A DNA stretch of 32,626 bases from JBALVO01 sp036961445 (GCA_036961445.1 JBALVO010000034.1:1-32626), one strand, 5' to 3'; positions 14,986-23,236 are shown, counted from the stretch's first letter. The notes: a model not told the origin generated them from the letters alone. A program made the numbers and translations.

Positions 14986-16969
14986 GTCTTCCATAAAAAA
15001 TAAAGTCATAGCGATATCCACTTTATGCTCGGCACTATGTTTGTGTCTGGCCGCGGCAATAATTGTTGTTATTGCCTATGTGAGGATAAGCGCCTTGGCC
15101 GTGGAGACCAACACTTTAATCGCAGATATTATCCGATTTCAGGCCGGCGCGGCCCTCGTTTTTGAGGATCAGGAATCAAGCATCGAGATGCTTAGTGCAT
15201 TAGCCAGTCAGCCAGACATCCTGAATGCAACCATCCTAACGAAAGACGGTATAGAGTTTAGTAGGTATACCAGCTCCCGACCCAGTCACTCCAAGCTATT
15301 GGCCAAAATACCGACTATTGAATCTGGAATTACGCAGAAACAGATGCGCGCCCAGGGTACCCAGAAAAACCTTGTTGAATTCACACAGCAGGTTCTCTAC
15401 TTATCATCGCCCATAAATGTTGATGGTAACCAGGTAGGCACTCTCAGTTTATCTATTGATCTCACTGAGCAACGCAAGCTATTCTCCCAATTACTCATTG
15501 CCCTTCCAATTTTTCTTTTGTTGTCTTTTGGGCTCGCCTATCTTCTGGCAAGTCGGCTTCAGCGATCAGTTACTGGTCCCATCGCTGAACTTGCCACGAC
15601 AATGCGTGATGTTTCCGCGAGCGGTGATTATACGCAGCGAGTCGAGCACATAAAGAACGACGAAATGGGTCTATTAGCCTCAAACTTTAATTTTATGCTA
15701 CAGAAGGTAGAAGACAGGGATCGAAAACTCGAAAATCTGGTTGACGAACTAAAACTCGCTACTGAAGCAAAATCTGCATTTTTGGCCAATATGAGCCACG
15801 AGATCCGCACACCAATGAACGGCATACTTGGCATAACGTCGCTTTTGTTGGAAGCGCCCGCAACCGGCAAGAAAAGATCTTATTACGAAACAATCGACAG
15901 GTCTGCAAAATCCCTGATGCAGCTCATTAATGGCATACTGGATCTTTCCAAAATTGAGTCCGGAAAATTTACTATCGACGAAGCGGACTTCAACCTGCTC
16001 GATACACTGCATGAAGTGTGCAGCCTCTTTGACTCGATGGCGCAGGAAAGCAACCTGCAACTGACGTTCTCTTTGGCTCCCGACACTCCGGTTCGCGTGA
16101 TCGGCGATGCCATAAAACTGCGTCAAATAATCATCAACCTGGTAGGCAACGCTATCAAGTTTACAGAAGACGGGGCAGTTTCTGTCGCTATATCAGCGAC
16201 GCATAAAGCAGCGTCATCCGCATTATTTTTATTTGAGGTGAAAGATGCGGGCATCGGTATTTCCGAACAGGCGCAAGAAAGAATATTTTCTGATTTCACC
16301 CAGGCCGATGATTCTGTGACACGCAGTTATGGCGGGACCGGACTCGGCCTTGCCGTTTCAAAAAATATGGTCGAATTAATGCGGGGCCAAATTGGCGTTG
16401 ACAGTATCGAAGGTCAGGGCTCCCGTTTCTGGTTTACATTACCTTTGAAGCTCAGCGGCGAAGAAATTGGCGCTCCGGCAGAGAAGGCCTCTTCGCTTGA
16501 CTCTGCAACCGAAGGAGCCGCGCATATGTCAGACGCGGGCGATGACTCGTCCAATAGCAATGAAAGAGCGCAATATCAGGCCCGGGTATTGATAGTGGAC
16601 GACAGCGAAGTGAACCAGTTTATCCTCATGGAGACCATAAAAACATTTGGCATTGATGCTGTGGCTGTAGGTAGCGGCGCCGAAGCTATCGCTGCGCTAA
16701 AAGAAGAACAGTTTGATTTGGTAGTCATGGATATCCAGATGCCAAAAATGAGTGGCATAGAGGCCACCGCCAGAATTAGAAAGTTGGAGCAGGCGACGAC
16801 CTGCAAGCAAGCCATACCCATAATTGCATTCAGTGCCAACGCAATGCAGGGAGACCGGGAGCGTTTCCTGCAGGCAGGCATGGATGACTATTTAAGTAAG
16901 CCTATGCAGGTAGCGGTCCTGGCCGCTGTGTTGCAGAAATGGCTCGGGCAGCATCGACTGCACGCATGA
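14969..16969 (+). CDS. Membrane hybrid histidine kinase with CHASE8-like sensor, HAMP and receiver (YfiR partner)
   Basis: A 666-residue inner-membrane kinase. Transmembrane 1 is at about residues 13-38 and transmembrane 2 at about 170-192, enclosing a 130-residue periplasmic domain (NTLIADIIRFQAGAALVFED ... LYLSSPINVDGNQVGTLSLSIDL) like the CHASE8 sensor of YfiN. HAMP (about 192-245) and a coiled coil lead to HisKA with H277 (MSHEIRTPMNG), then the ATPase domain (LVGNAIKFT, DAGIGI, GGTGLGLAVS) and a receiver with D588 (LVVMDIQMPK). No HPt is attached. In Pseudomonas, YfiR controls a CHASE8-HAMP-GGDEF enzyme; here the same input module appears to drive a kinase. ATG 14969 has GGGAG at 6-7 bases. 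The HPt of the upstream kinase is a possible phosphate acceptor. Confidence 0.9.
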   Translation: MILSSKSSIKNKVIAISTLCSALCLCLAAAIIVVIAYVRISALAVETNTLIADIIRFQAGAALVFEDQESSIEMLSALASQPDILNATILTKDGIEFSRYTSSRPSHSKLLAKIPTIESGITQKQMRAQGTQKNLVEFTQQVLYLSSPINVDGNQVGTLSLSIDLTEQRKLFSQLLIALPIFLLLSFGLAYLLASRLQRSVTGPIAELATTMRDVSASGDYTQRVEHIKNDEMGLLASNFNFMLQKVEDRDRKLENLVDELKLATEAKSAFLANMSHEIRTPMNGILGITSLLLEAPATGKKRSYYETIDRSAKSLMQLINGILDLSKIESGKFTIDEADFNLLDTLHEVCSLFDSMAQESNLQLTFSLAPDTPVRVIGDAIKLRQIIINLVGNAIKFTEDGAVSVAISATHKAASSALFLFEVKDAGIGISEQAQERIFSDFTQADDSVTRSYGGTGLGLAVSKNMVELMRGQIGVDSIEGQGSRFWFTLPLKLSGEEIGAPAEKASSLDSATEGAAHMSDAGDDSSNSNERAQYQARVLIVDDSEVNQFILMETIKTFGIDAVAVGSGAEAIAALKEEQFDLVVMDIQMPKMSGIEATARIRKLEQATTCKQAIPIIAFSANAMQGDRERFLQAGMDDYLSKPMQVAVLAAVLQKWLGQHRLHA

Positions 16970-16996
16970 CGCGATGAGTTTCTTCAGGAGTACAAT

Positions 16997-18097
16997 ATGA
17001 TTTTTCAGTGTACAACCCGAGGCGGGCTTGTTGACGCCTTGACCCCTGTCATCCTGCTGGTCGCTGGGCTGGCATCTCTGCCGGCGATAGCGCAAAGCGT
17101 TCCCACGGATCTGCTTGAAATGAGCATCGAAGACTTGTTTATGGTCGAAGTTGGTGATGATGATAAGACTGATAGCGCAGATAGCAAACGCTGGAGCTTT
17201 TCCTACAGCTATCGCAAGGCACGTTTTAAGGATTACCTCGACGGTAGCAACAGAGTTCCCGTACGGGATGTGTTGTTTTCGCCGGGCGAGGAGCCGCGTA
17301 CCGATAAGAATTTCCCAGTAGTACCAACAGATATTGAGCAGGAGATCCATACTTTTAACATCGGCTATGACGTTGCGACAGATGTGTCAGTCAGTCTGTC
17401 AATCCCCTATATCAAGCAGAGTACCGACCATATCAGTATCGTTTCGGGTTACAGCAACTTTAATATATCCTCTGACGGCGTTGGCGATATTACCTTATTA
17501 GGGAGCTACAGCTTCGCTAAAACCGTTCGCAGCCGCTGGCAGGTCGGTTTGGGCGTCAGCTTACCTACCGGTTCTATAGACGAAGAGGGTGACACACCCC
17601 GCGCGCCTGGCAATCAACAACTCCCCTATACCATGCAACTGGGTTCGGGCACCTACGACGTGCCGGCCTATGTATCTTACTTGCGCAACGAGACTGCATT
17701 TACCTGGGGTGCCGATGTATCGGCAAAAATGCGCTTGGGTGAAAACGATCGAGATTACCATCTTGGCAATACTGTAAGCGCTTCCTCCTGGGCGAGACTC
17801 ACCACTATCAGCTGGATACAGCCTTCGATCAAGGTGGGCTATCGCTACTGGGCTGATATACACGGAGCAGACACCTCACTGTCGGTGCCCGGTCCCTACC
17901 CTTACCCGGCGCCAGTTGTGGATCCAAGTCTGTTCGGTGGCGATCAGGTGGACCTGTTGATCGGCCTGAGAATCCCGGTACCCGGAAACGAGCGCTATTT
18001 TGACCTCGAGTTCGGCAAGCCGATCTACCAGTCGCTCAACGGCCCCCAATCCAGCGAGGACTATCGCTTTGCCGTGACATTCAGCAGCAGCTTCTAA
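16997..18097 (+). CDS. Outer-membrane beta-barrel protein (MetA-type transporter-like)
   Basis: A 366-residue exported protein with a signal peptide ending near ASLPAIAQS. The mature N-terminus LLEMSIEDLFMVEV is the short segment often seen at the start of barrels and TonB receptors near YfiR genes. The rest is amphipathic beta-strands (WSFSYSYRKARFKDYL, HTFNIGYDVATDVSVSLSIPYI, SRWQVGLGVSLPTG, PSIKVGYRYWADI) ending in a strand with C-terminal F (RFAVTFSSSF), the usual mark of outer-membrane barrels. It resembles the phenol-degradation MetA-like transporter family, but the substrate is unknown. AGGAG precedes the ATG. It starts 27 bp after the YfiR-linked kinase and probably ends the signalling operon; role in sensing or export is inference. 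Confidence 0.8.
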   Translation: MIFQCTTRGGLVDALTPVILLVAGLASLPAIAQSVPTDLLEMSIEDLFMVEVGDDDKTDSADSKRWSFSYSYRKARFKDYLDGSNRVPVRDVLFSPGEEPRTDKNFPVVPTDIEQEIHTFNIGYDVATDVSVSLSIPYIKQSTDHISIVSGYSNFNISSDGVGDITLLGSYSFAKTVRSRWQVGLGVSLPTGSIDEEGDTPRAPGNQQLPYTMQLGSGTYDVPAYVSYLRNETAFTWGADVSAKMRLGENDRDYHLGNTVSASSWARLTTISWIQPSIKVGYRYWADIHGADTSLSVPGPYPYPAPVVDPSLFGGDQVDLLIGLRIPVPGNERYFDLEFGKPIYQSLNGPQSSEDYRFAVTFSSSF

Positions 18098-18152
18098 GAC
18101 CGGTCGTTTGGTTCATCGGTGCGCGGCTGCGCAGCGCCCGGCATGTCTTAAC

Positions 18153-18167
18153 GTTGCAATTTGCAAC
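18153..18167. promoter_or_regulatory. Putative activator-binding element, LuxO-box-like
   Basis: Reads GTTGCA-ATT-TGCAAC, a perfect palindrome with a perfect inner TTGCA-W3-TGCAA. The centre is 93 bp upstream of the -24 element at 18253, almost the same as at 22004-22018 and 4872-4886. Confidence 0.75.
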
Positions 18168-18182
18168 TCATAATCTCACTGA

Positions 18183-18197
18183 TTCGCAATCGGCAAC
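18183..18197. promoter_or_regulatory. Putative activator-binding element, second copy
   Basis: Reads TTCGCA-ATC-GGCAAC. The left arm is perfect and the right arm has one core mismatch (GGC for TGC). The centre is 63 bp upstream of the -24 element and 30 bp from the first copy. Confidence 0.5.
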
Positions 18198-18252
18198 TGC
18201 CATAGCGTCAATAAACGGGCGAAAAACAGCTATTTGGCCGGCTTTCACGAGG

Positions 18253-18268
18253 TGGCACGCTCCTTGCT
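18253..18268 (+). promoter_or_regulatory. Sigma-54 (-24/-12) promoter of the secreted-protein/acyltransferase operon
   Basis: Reads TGGCACGCTCCTTGCT, an exact RpoN consensus (TGGCACG-N4-TTGC). The start site would be near 18279, about 29 bp before ATG 18308. Confidence 0.85.
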
Positions 18269-18307
18269 TTCTAAAGTTCAGATATCTTAATTGCCGGATA
18301 GTTGACC

Positions 18308-18964
18308 ATGAAGCAAGTCCAGAACACGCTGCTCCCAGCTCTGCCAGCCTTGGCCTTTTTACTTTTCGTTCAGGGCGCCAGCAGCGCCTCTATTTCTGGC
18401 CAGGCAGTCGATACTGATGGCGCCGGCCTGACCAAGGTCTCGGTTTGCCTGTCGCTGGTAAGTACACCTTCCACTTGTGAAAGAGTGCGCTGGACGGACA
18501 AGAAGGGCGCATACACATTCAACGGCTTGAAGCCGGGTATCGACTATATCGTGAGCGTCAATGGTGACAGCACTGTTTCCAACCGGAAATTCGAGCGGCA
18601 TGCCAATTACGCCTGGCAACCGCGCGAGCACAGGGCCACTATCAACTCAATGAATGAAAAGCTCGCAGTTGGGAACTTCGTAGGTAAGTTTAACTTCAGC
18701 AACTTTCAACGCATCGTCAGTCTAAAAGCCGCAGACTTTCCGGAGCTATCATCCATTGACCTGGCTGGGAGCTACGTTGCTCTTAAGGTATTTATTAGCT
18801 CCGGAAAAGTTGACGAGCCGCCTGAGACAATCTTTTTGGGGCGGGTAATCGACGGCGAAAAGCTTAAAATTCGCGCCAGTGTTCCTCTTACGTGTTCGGC
18901 TATCGAATATGAAATATTCAGTTCTAACCTTGCTCTAAGCGGTTCAATTGGATTGGTCCAATGA
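18308..18964 (+). CDS. Secreted protein with a carboxypeptidase-regulatory-like beta-sandwich domain
   Basis: A 218-residue protein with a signal peptide (PALAFLLFVQGASSA) and then a Cna-B/carboxypeptidase-regulatory-like segment at about residues 27-95: SISGQAVDTDGAGLTKVSVCLSL, a two-cysteine loop (CLSLVSTPSTC), KKGAYTFNGLKPGIDYIVSVNG. The C-terminal half is not recognised. ATG 18308 is preferred over the in-frame TTG at 18302; GGATAG lies upstream. The stop overlaps an in-frame ATG of the next ORF, so it is coupled to the LruC-domain gene. Co-control with EPS genes through the sigma-54 promoter at 18253 suggests a matrix or cell-surface role, which is inference. Confidence 0.75.
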   Translation: MKQVQNTLLPALPALAFLLFVQGASSASISGQAVDTDGAGLTKVSVCLSLVSTPSTCERVRWTDKKGAYTFNGLKPGIDYIVSVNGDSTVSNRKFERHANYAWQPREHRATINSMNEKLAVGNFVGKFNFSNFQRIVSLKAADFPELSSIDLAGSYVALKVFISSGKVDEPPETIFLGRVIDGEKLKIRASVPLTCSAIEYEIFSSNLALSGSIGLVQ

Positions 18965-19023
18965 CGATTAGAAGAAATAAATTGTATTTTCGAAAGCCGA
19001 AAAATGTGGAGAAGAAAAAGAGC

Positions 19024-20547
19024 ATGAAAAAAATATTAGCCACACTCGGTATGACCAGTGCGAGCCTCTTTTATTGTAGTTTACCTGTCGCTCAAGAGCT
19101 TGGATCGATACGCCTGACCGATGTTATTAAAAGCCAGGGGACAGGTAATATCGATCTATTCAAAGATGTCAGCGCCAGCCAGTTGGAGCAGTTACGTTTA
19201 GACAATGATGGGCAACTGGTATTCGGGGTTGATATCAACGAAGCGGCTAGCGGCACTGAAAAAGCTAGCACCCAGGCCGTCACAGTAAAGTATGTTCTTC
19301 TGACCATTGGTTTTGAAGACGGTTCGCAGCAGGTTTATGATGCAACAAGTGGCTGGTTCACCGAAACCTATACCCTGGTCGCTGAGGCACCGGGCACGAC
19401 CCGCAGCACTTACTATACGCTGCTGGGCGAGTCAGGCTCCAGCCGGATTACCTCCAATAATACTGTCCAAGACACTTTTGACAGCACGCTGAAGATAGCG
19501 ATAACCGAGACGTTGTTCAGCGAAGGCGGGAATAATGCCAGTAGTGCTACCCTACAGGTTGGTCTGTTGCAGACCAACGAGTCATTGGGCGACCCCGAAG
19601 CTTTTTATGATTTCAGTGCCGGTTTCGAAGACCTGGCCCTGCTAAATGCAGTGGACGCAAGCTTCATTGACGATTATGGCGCGGGCTATGAAGAAGCCCC
19701 GATGTTAGTCCTGACAAATCCCCCCGTTGAAGTCGATCTTATGGCCGTCGACACCTGGAACCATTTCCCCACAGCGAACACCTTTTACCTGGTGGGGTAT
19801 GAGGATCTTTATCCTGCAAAGGGCGACTACGATTTCAACGACCTGACGGTAGCCTACCAGGTAAAATACGGCTTGAATGTGGACGGGGATGTCGTCGCCA
19901 TCCAGGGGTTGGCCTACCTGATTACCCGCGGTTCCGCCTACAGTCACGACTGGCACCTGGGCATTGATCTGCCTGGAAACACAAGCGGCACCCTTAGCTG
20001 CACTACACATTTCCCACCGGACTACATTAGCAGAGGTTTTACCACCACCCTCAGTCAGGACTGCAGCTCCACTGCTCAAGCCGATATAAGTGGCAATCTG
20101 GACCTGATCGTCTTTGAGGATACGCTCAAGCTCTATCGCGACCCTGCGGGTTCGCTGTTCGTCAACACCGCTTCAATTCCCGGCAACTGGAACTTGCGGT
20201 ATTTCGACGGACCGAAAAGCGAATTCAGACTGGACCTGGCAGCGCCAGCCCCGATGTCTTCTATCATGTCTGCCCCCTTCGACCCTTATGTTCATGTGCT
20301 GGATACTGATAGGCTGATACGCCTGCTCGAAGTCGATCCCAGCTATCAAGACGAGAACGGCTATCCCTTCGGAATGCTTTTAACGTCCACCTGGAAGCCG
20401 GCGATTGCGGCATACGACGTGGGAATTCCGTATCAAAATTTTGATCCCTTCGTGCAATCCAAGGGTGCCACTAATGCCAACTGGTACGAGACCTACCTTT
20501 CTGAATATATCGTAGATATACCCACTGCTGATGTATGGGCGTGGTAG
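19024..20547 (+). CDS. Secreted LruC-domain protein (DUF4842/DUF4114-like), probable matrix or surface protein
   Basis: A 507-residue exported protein. The signal peptide is MKKILATLGMTSASLFYCSLPVAQ. The marker is near residues 255-275: LVGYEDLYPAKGDYDFNDLTVAYQV, the acidic D-Y-D-F-N-D-L core of LruC-domain proteins, probably Ca2+-binding. Downstream features typical of that domain are AYSHDWHLGIDLPG and the long C-terminal region with HVLDTDRLIRLLEVDP and YPFGMLLTSTWKPA. An upstream in-frame ATG at 18961 overlaps the previous gene by 4 bp but would put 21 mostly charged residues before the signal peptide. GGAG at 19008 supports 19024, with a long 12-base spacer. It shares the sigma-54 promoter at 18253. 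Function of LruC proteins is largely unknown; a secreted matrix role is inferred from co-control. Confidence 0.85.
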   Translation: MKKILATLGMTSASLFYCSLPVAQELGSIRLTDVIKSQGTGNIDLFKDVSASQLEQLRLDNDGQLVFGVDINEAASGTEKASTQAVTVKYVLLTIGFEDGSQQVYDATSGWFTETYTLVAEAPGTTRSTYYTLLGESGSSRITSNNTVQDTFDSTLKIAITETLFSEGGNNASSATLQVGLLQTNESLGDPEAFYDFSAGFEDLALLNAVDASFIDDYGAGYEEAPMLVLTNPPVEVDLMAVDTWNHFPTANTFYLVGYEDLYPAKGDYDFNDLTVAYQVKYGLNVDGDVVAIQGLAYLITRGSAYSHDWHLGIDLPGNTSGTLSCTTHFPPDYISRGFTTTLSQDCSSTAQADISGNLDLIVFEDTLKLYRDPAGSLFVNTASIPGNWNLRYFDGPKSEFRLDLAAPAPMSSIMSAPFDPYVHVLDTDRLIRLLEVDPSYQDENGYPFGMLLTSTWKPAIAAYDVGIPYQNFDPFVQSKGATNANWYETYLSEYIVDIPTADVWAW

Positions 20548-20589
20548 CCCGCAAAACGCTATAACTTAACCTGGAAAAGGAAAGAGAAA

Positions 20590-20829
20590 ATGCAAACTTC
20601 TATGACCACACCAACAGCCCGTCAAGCGACAGCCGCAAATCTGCAGCTAGAAAGCTGCGAAGACGGAAGAATATTAGGCCACAGCATCGACCCCATTACG
20701 CTTGCGTATCTGGATTTTGGATTGTTCAAAACTATGTGCAAACTCGGCGTTTCTCGCGAAAGAATCTGTTCTGCATTGACCATAAGCTATGCGGATCTTG
20801 ATTACCTACGCAAGCTTTCGATGACATAA
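20590..20829 (+). CDS. Small hypothetical protein (79 residues)
   Basis: A soluble 79-residue protein with no signal peptide or membrane segment. The N-terminal 20 residues are Thr/Ala-rich. The C-terminal part (DPITLAYLDFGLFKTMCKLGVSRERICSALTISYADLDYLRKLS) looks helical, with a layout that could be a small helix-turn-helix-like fold, but no family is recognised. A GGAAAGAG ribosome binding site precedes the ATG. It lies between the LruC protein and the acyltransferase with short gaps, so it is likely in their operon. Confidence 0.6.
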   Translation: MQTSMTTPTARQATAANLQLESCEDGRILGHSIDPITLAYLDFGLFKTMCKLGVSRERICSALTISYADLDYLRKLSMT

Positions 20830-20908
20830 CCGGGCGGCTGAACTATAGGATGAATACAGCTAAAACTCCGCTTTTCGATAGACCGGCCCCGTATAAGGAA
20901 TACATGTG

Positions 20909-21967
20909 ATGGGATATATTAATGCCCTAACGGGCCTGAGGGGGGCGGCAGCATTTATTGTTTTTGTTTCGCACTGTTCGAATTGGCAGATGCTGCCAGC
21001 CGCCCTCGGTAACGGCTTTGGCCAGATTGGGGTAATGCTATTTTTTATACTAAGCGGTTTTCTAATGGGGCATCTCTATCTGCACAAAGAATTTACCGCT
21101 GATAGTATAAGGCTGTACTTAGTCTCCAGAATAGGCAGAATATTCCCTCTCTACATAGGTCTTATTCTTCTTTCTACACTGATTTCAACGACAGTATATC
21201 CGGCCTTTCATTATTACATTACAGACCCGAATATTGTTTTTCGTGCCTTGTTTTTTATAGACGCTCCATTCGAGTTTTGGACTATCCCGGTGGAGGTGCA
21301 GTTTTACTTCGTTTTTGTTATTTTCTGGTTTTTGCATACGCGCAACACGGGTTTACCGCTACTCGGCGTTTTTATTGTGCTAACTATGGTGCCTGGCATC
21401 ATTTTTTTCCTGAAATTAGGCTATGTTCCGGCTATTTTTTCGAGCTATTCTTTGCCTTTTTTCGTTGGCATAGCAACCGCCATTAACTACTCGCGTATTT
21501 CCGCGAGTCGCTTCTGGAAATCTATAGCTGCGTACTGTGCAATACCCAGTCTGATTGCCCTGGTCCTGACTCTTCCTGCTATCCGAGCTGACACCGGTTG
21601 GGTATTAGCAGATGACTTCTTTGTAAGGACATGGGCAGATCCCGTTAATTGGCTGGTTGTCTACAGTATTTTTTTCTGTGCCATGCTGAACGTAAAGTCG
21701 TTCAACTTCCTGAATACACGGCCCTTTGTTTTCCTGGGTGAAATATCATTCGGCTTTTACCTTATTCATTACCCTATCCTGAAAATCGTCCACAGCATGA
21801 ATGTACCGCAGTCCCTGCAATTCTTGACATCCTTTGTCGTAATTACCGCCCTCGCCTGGCTTTCCTATACCTATTTTGAGAAACCAGTGAATCGGTTCAT
21901 AAGGAAAAAATTCACTGTACCTGGTAAGAGCCCGACGATCTCTCGGTTATCCTGTAAACCAGTGTAA
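20909..21967 (+). CDS. Membrane O-acyltransferase (acyltransferase 3 family), probable EPS acylation
   Basis: A 352-residue multi-pass inner-membrane protein of the OafA/acyltransferase-3 family. The N-terminus has the defining LTGLRGAAAFIVFVSHCSNW with the catalytic-type histidine (H23), then GQIGVMLFFILSGFLMGHLY and the R-x-x-R-x-FPLY motif (SRIGRIFPLYIG). About ten hydrophobic helices follow, ending in LGEISFGFYLIHYPIL and SYTYFEKPVNRFIRKK, both typical. It would transfer acetyl or another acyl group to EPS sugars. A GTG at 20906 directly precedes the ATG at 20909; AAGGA lies 9 bases before the ATG, which I chose. It is last in the operon driven from 18253. Confidence 0.9.
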   Translation: MGYINALTGLRGAAAFIVFVSHCSNWQMLPAALGNGFGQIGVMLFFILSGFLMGHLYLHKEFTADSIRLYLVSRIGRIFPLYIGLILLSTLISTTVYPAFHYYITDPNIVFRALFFIDAPFEFWTIPVEVQFYFVFVIFWFLHTRNTGLPLLGVFIVLTMVPGIIFFLKLGYVPAIFSSYSLPFFVGIATAINYSRISASRFWKSIAAYCAIPSLIALVLTLPAIRADTGWVLADDFFVRTWADPVNWLVVYSIFFCAMLNVKSFNFLNTRPFVFLGEISFGFYLIHYPILKIVHSMNVPQSLQFLTSFVVITALAWLSYTYFEKPVNRFIRKKFTVPGKSPTISRLSCKPV

Positions 21968-21980
21968 AGTTGACGCGTCA

Positions 21981-21995
21981 CTCGCAAACTGCGAT
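21981..21995. promoter_or_regulatory. Putative activator-binding element (GCA-N3-TGC family), distal copy
   Basis: Reads CTCGCA-AAC-TGCGAT. Five of six arm positions pair, and the core is intact. The centre is 116 bp upstream of the -24 element at 22104 and 23 bp from the proximal copy, matching the pair before the export operon (115 bp and 24 bp). Confidence 0.65.
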
Positions 21996-22003
21996 GTCTC
22001 GAT

Positions 22004-22018
22004 TTCGCATATTGCGAA
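22004..22018. promoter_or_regulatory. Putative activator-binding element (GCA-N3-TGC family), proximal copy
   Basis: Reads TTCGCA-TAT-TGCGAA, the best full palindrome of the set. The centre is 93 bp upstream of the -24 element. Confidence 0.78.
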
Positions 22019-22103
22019 TCTTTTTGCAATTCCTGTCTCAGCTCAATCGATCTAATTACTCCTATCTCACTGAATTATAACGATAATTCCTGTTCATAGA
22101 AAT

Positions 22104-22119
22104 TGGCATGACGGTTGCT
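22104..22119 (+). promoter_or_regulatory. Sigma-54 (-24/-12) promoter of the Wzz-like gene
   Basis: Reads TGGCATGACGGTTGCT, with GG and GC in the correct register and TTGCT intact. The start site would be near 22130, leaving a leader of about 114 bases before ATG 22244, longer than at the other sigma-54 promoters here. Confidence 0.8.
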
Positions 22120-22243
22120 CTGTATAGAAGACAACCTTGATTACAGTGCATAGGGACGCGCGCCAGTTAGGCAGGCAATAAGAATTAGCCTCGCCACTGA
22201 CGCAACCCCCGCCAGGCTCGCCATATAAACCCGGAGACAGCAA

Positions 22244-23197
22244 ATGAAGACGATAGAGACCACGGCCGATGAGTCTACCGCTGTGATGGAGTTGGATCTT
22301 ATGCCCTACATCAATGCGCTAATTGATGCTCGCTGGATACTCATCATTGCCGCTCTGTTATCTGCCGTACTGTCGGGCTTTGCGGCCTATTCCAAACCCT
22401 ATATGTTCCAGTCCGTGATCAAGGTTAGCGTGGTTGATATCGAGGACCCCGGTGGAGTATCCCCGGATGACAGGCGCGCCTCGGAAGTGCTGACTCTGGT
22501 CGAACACGGCTTTGTAATGGGCACCACGCATGACAACTACAACGATGTGATGCGCGCACGCTTGGGGTCGCGAGACTTCACCATGCGATTTCTCGATGAG
22601 CACAATGTCTACCGGCACTTTTATCCGCAGCAGTGGAACCAGGAAGAGCAACGCTGGGAGGACGGTTTTACGCCAGACCGCGGAGAGATTTTTACCCGGT
22701 TCCGCGACGAGGTTCGCAGCATCATTCTCAACGAGGAAACGGACATCATTAGCATCGGTATGCAATGGCCAGAGTCAACCGTAGCGCGAGATTGGGCGAA
22801 TCAGTATGTTGAGAGTTTCAACGAATTTATACGTGAGCGAACGATAAACGACACGCAGCGTAAGCAGGAATACCTGCAAAAGGAACTGCGCCGCTCCGAC
22901 TTACTGGAAATGCAGAAGTCGATCTACCGTCTCATTGAAGCACAGACAGCTATCGCGATGCTGGCAAACGCACGGGATGAGTACGCACTGGAAATCATCG
23001 ATCCGGCAGCCATACCCTATCGCAGTGTCACCATGTCGCGGAAGAAAAGAATCGTAATCGGAACGGTAGCAGGCAGCCTGCTGACTGTTTTTGGCGTCTT
23101 GGCCGGCGTACTTCTGGCCGGTATGTTGCAAAAAATTATCCAATATAGAACGCAACACCAGGAACTGGCGGGCAGAGCGAGGTTGCCAAAGCTATGA
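22244..23197 (+). CDS. Wzz-type polysaccharide co-polymerase (chain-length determinant) without kinase domain
   Basis: A 317-residue inner-membrane protein expected to control EPS chain length and link Wzy to the export channel. The cytoplasmic N-terminus (MELDLMPYINALIDARW) leads into transmembrane 1 at about residues 31-50. The periplasmic domain of about 215 residues includes YMFQSVIKVSVVD and a helical part (WANQYVESFNEFIRERTINDTQRKQEYLQKEL). The proline-containing IIDPAAIPYRSVTMSRKK precedes transmembrane 2 (about 270-294), after which only 20 cytoplasmic residues remain. There is no Walker motif or tyrosine-rich tail, so it is not a fused BY-kinase. A CCCGGAGA ribosome binding site precedes the ATG. 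It stands behind its own sigma-54 promoter. Confidence 0.85.
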   Translation: MKTIETTADESTAVMELDLMPYINALIDARWILIIAALLSAVLSGFAAYSKPYMFQSVIKVSVVDIEDPGGVSPDDRRASEVLTLVEHGFVMGTTHDNYNDVMRARLGSRDFTMRFLDEHNVYRHFYPQQWNQEEQRWEDGFTPDRGEIFTRFRDEVRSIILNEETDIISIGMQWPESTVARDWANQYVESFNEFIRERTINDTQRKQEYLQKELRRSDLLEMQKSIYRLIEAQTAIAMLANARDEYALEIIDPAAIPYRSVTMSRKKRIVIGTVAGSLLTVFGVLAGVLLAGMLQKIIQYRTQHQELAGRARLPKL

Positions 23198-23236
23198 TCT
23201 GTCGAGCGGCGCTACCAGCTGAATCTAATCCATTTT

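Noticed and set aside
18121..18145. GC-rich inverted repeat GCTGCGCAGC after the outer-membrane barrel gene as terminator
   Set aside because: The palindrome leaves no loop and no T-run follows, so I could not support it as a terminator.
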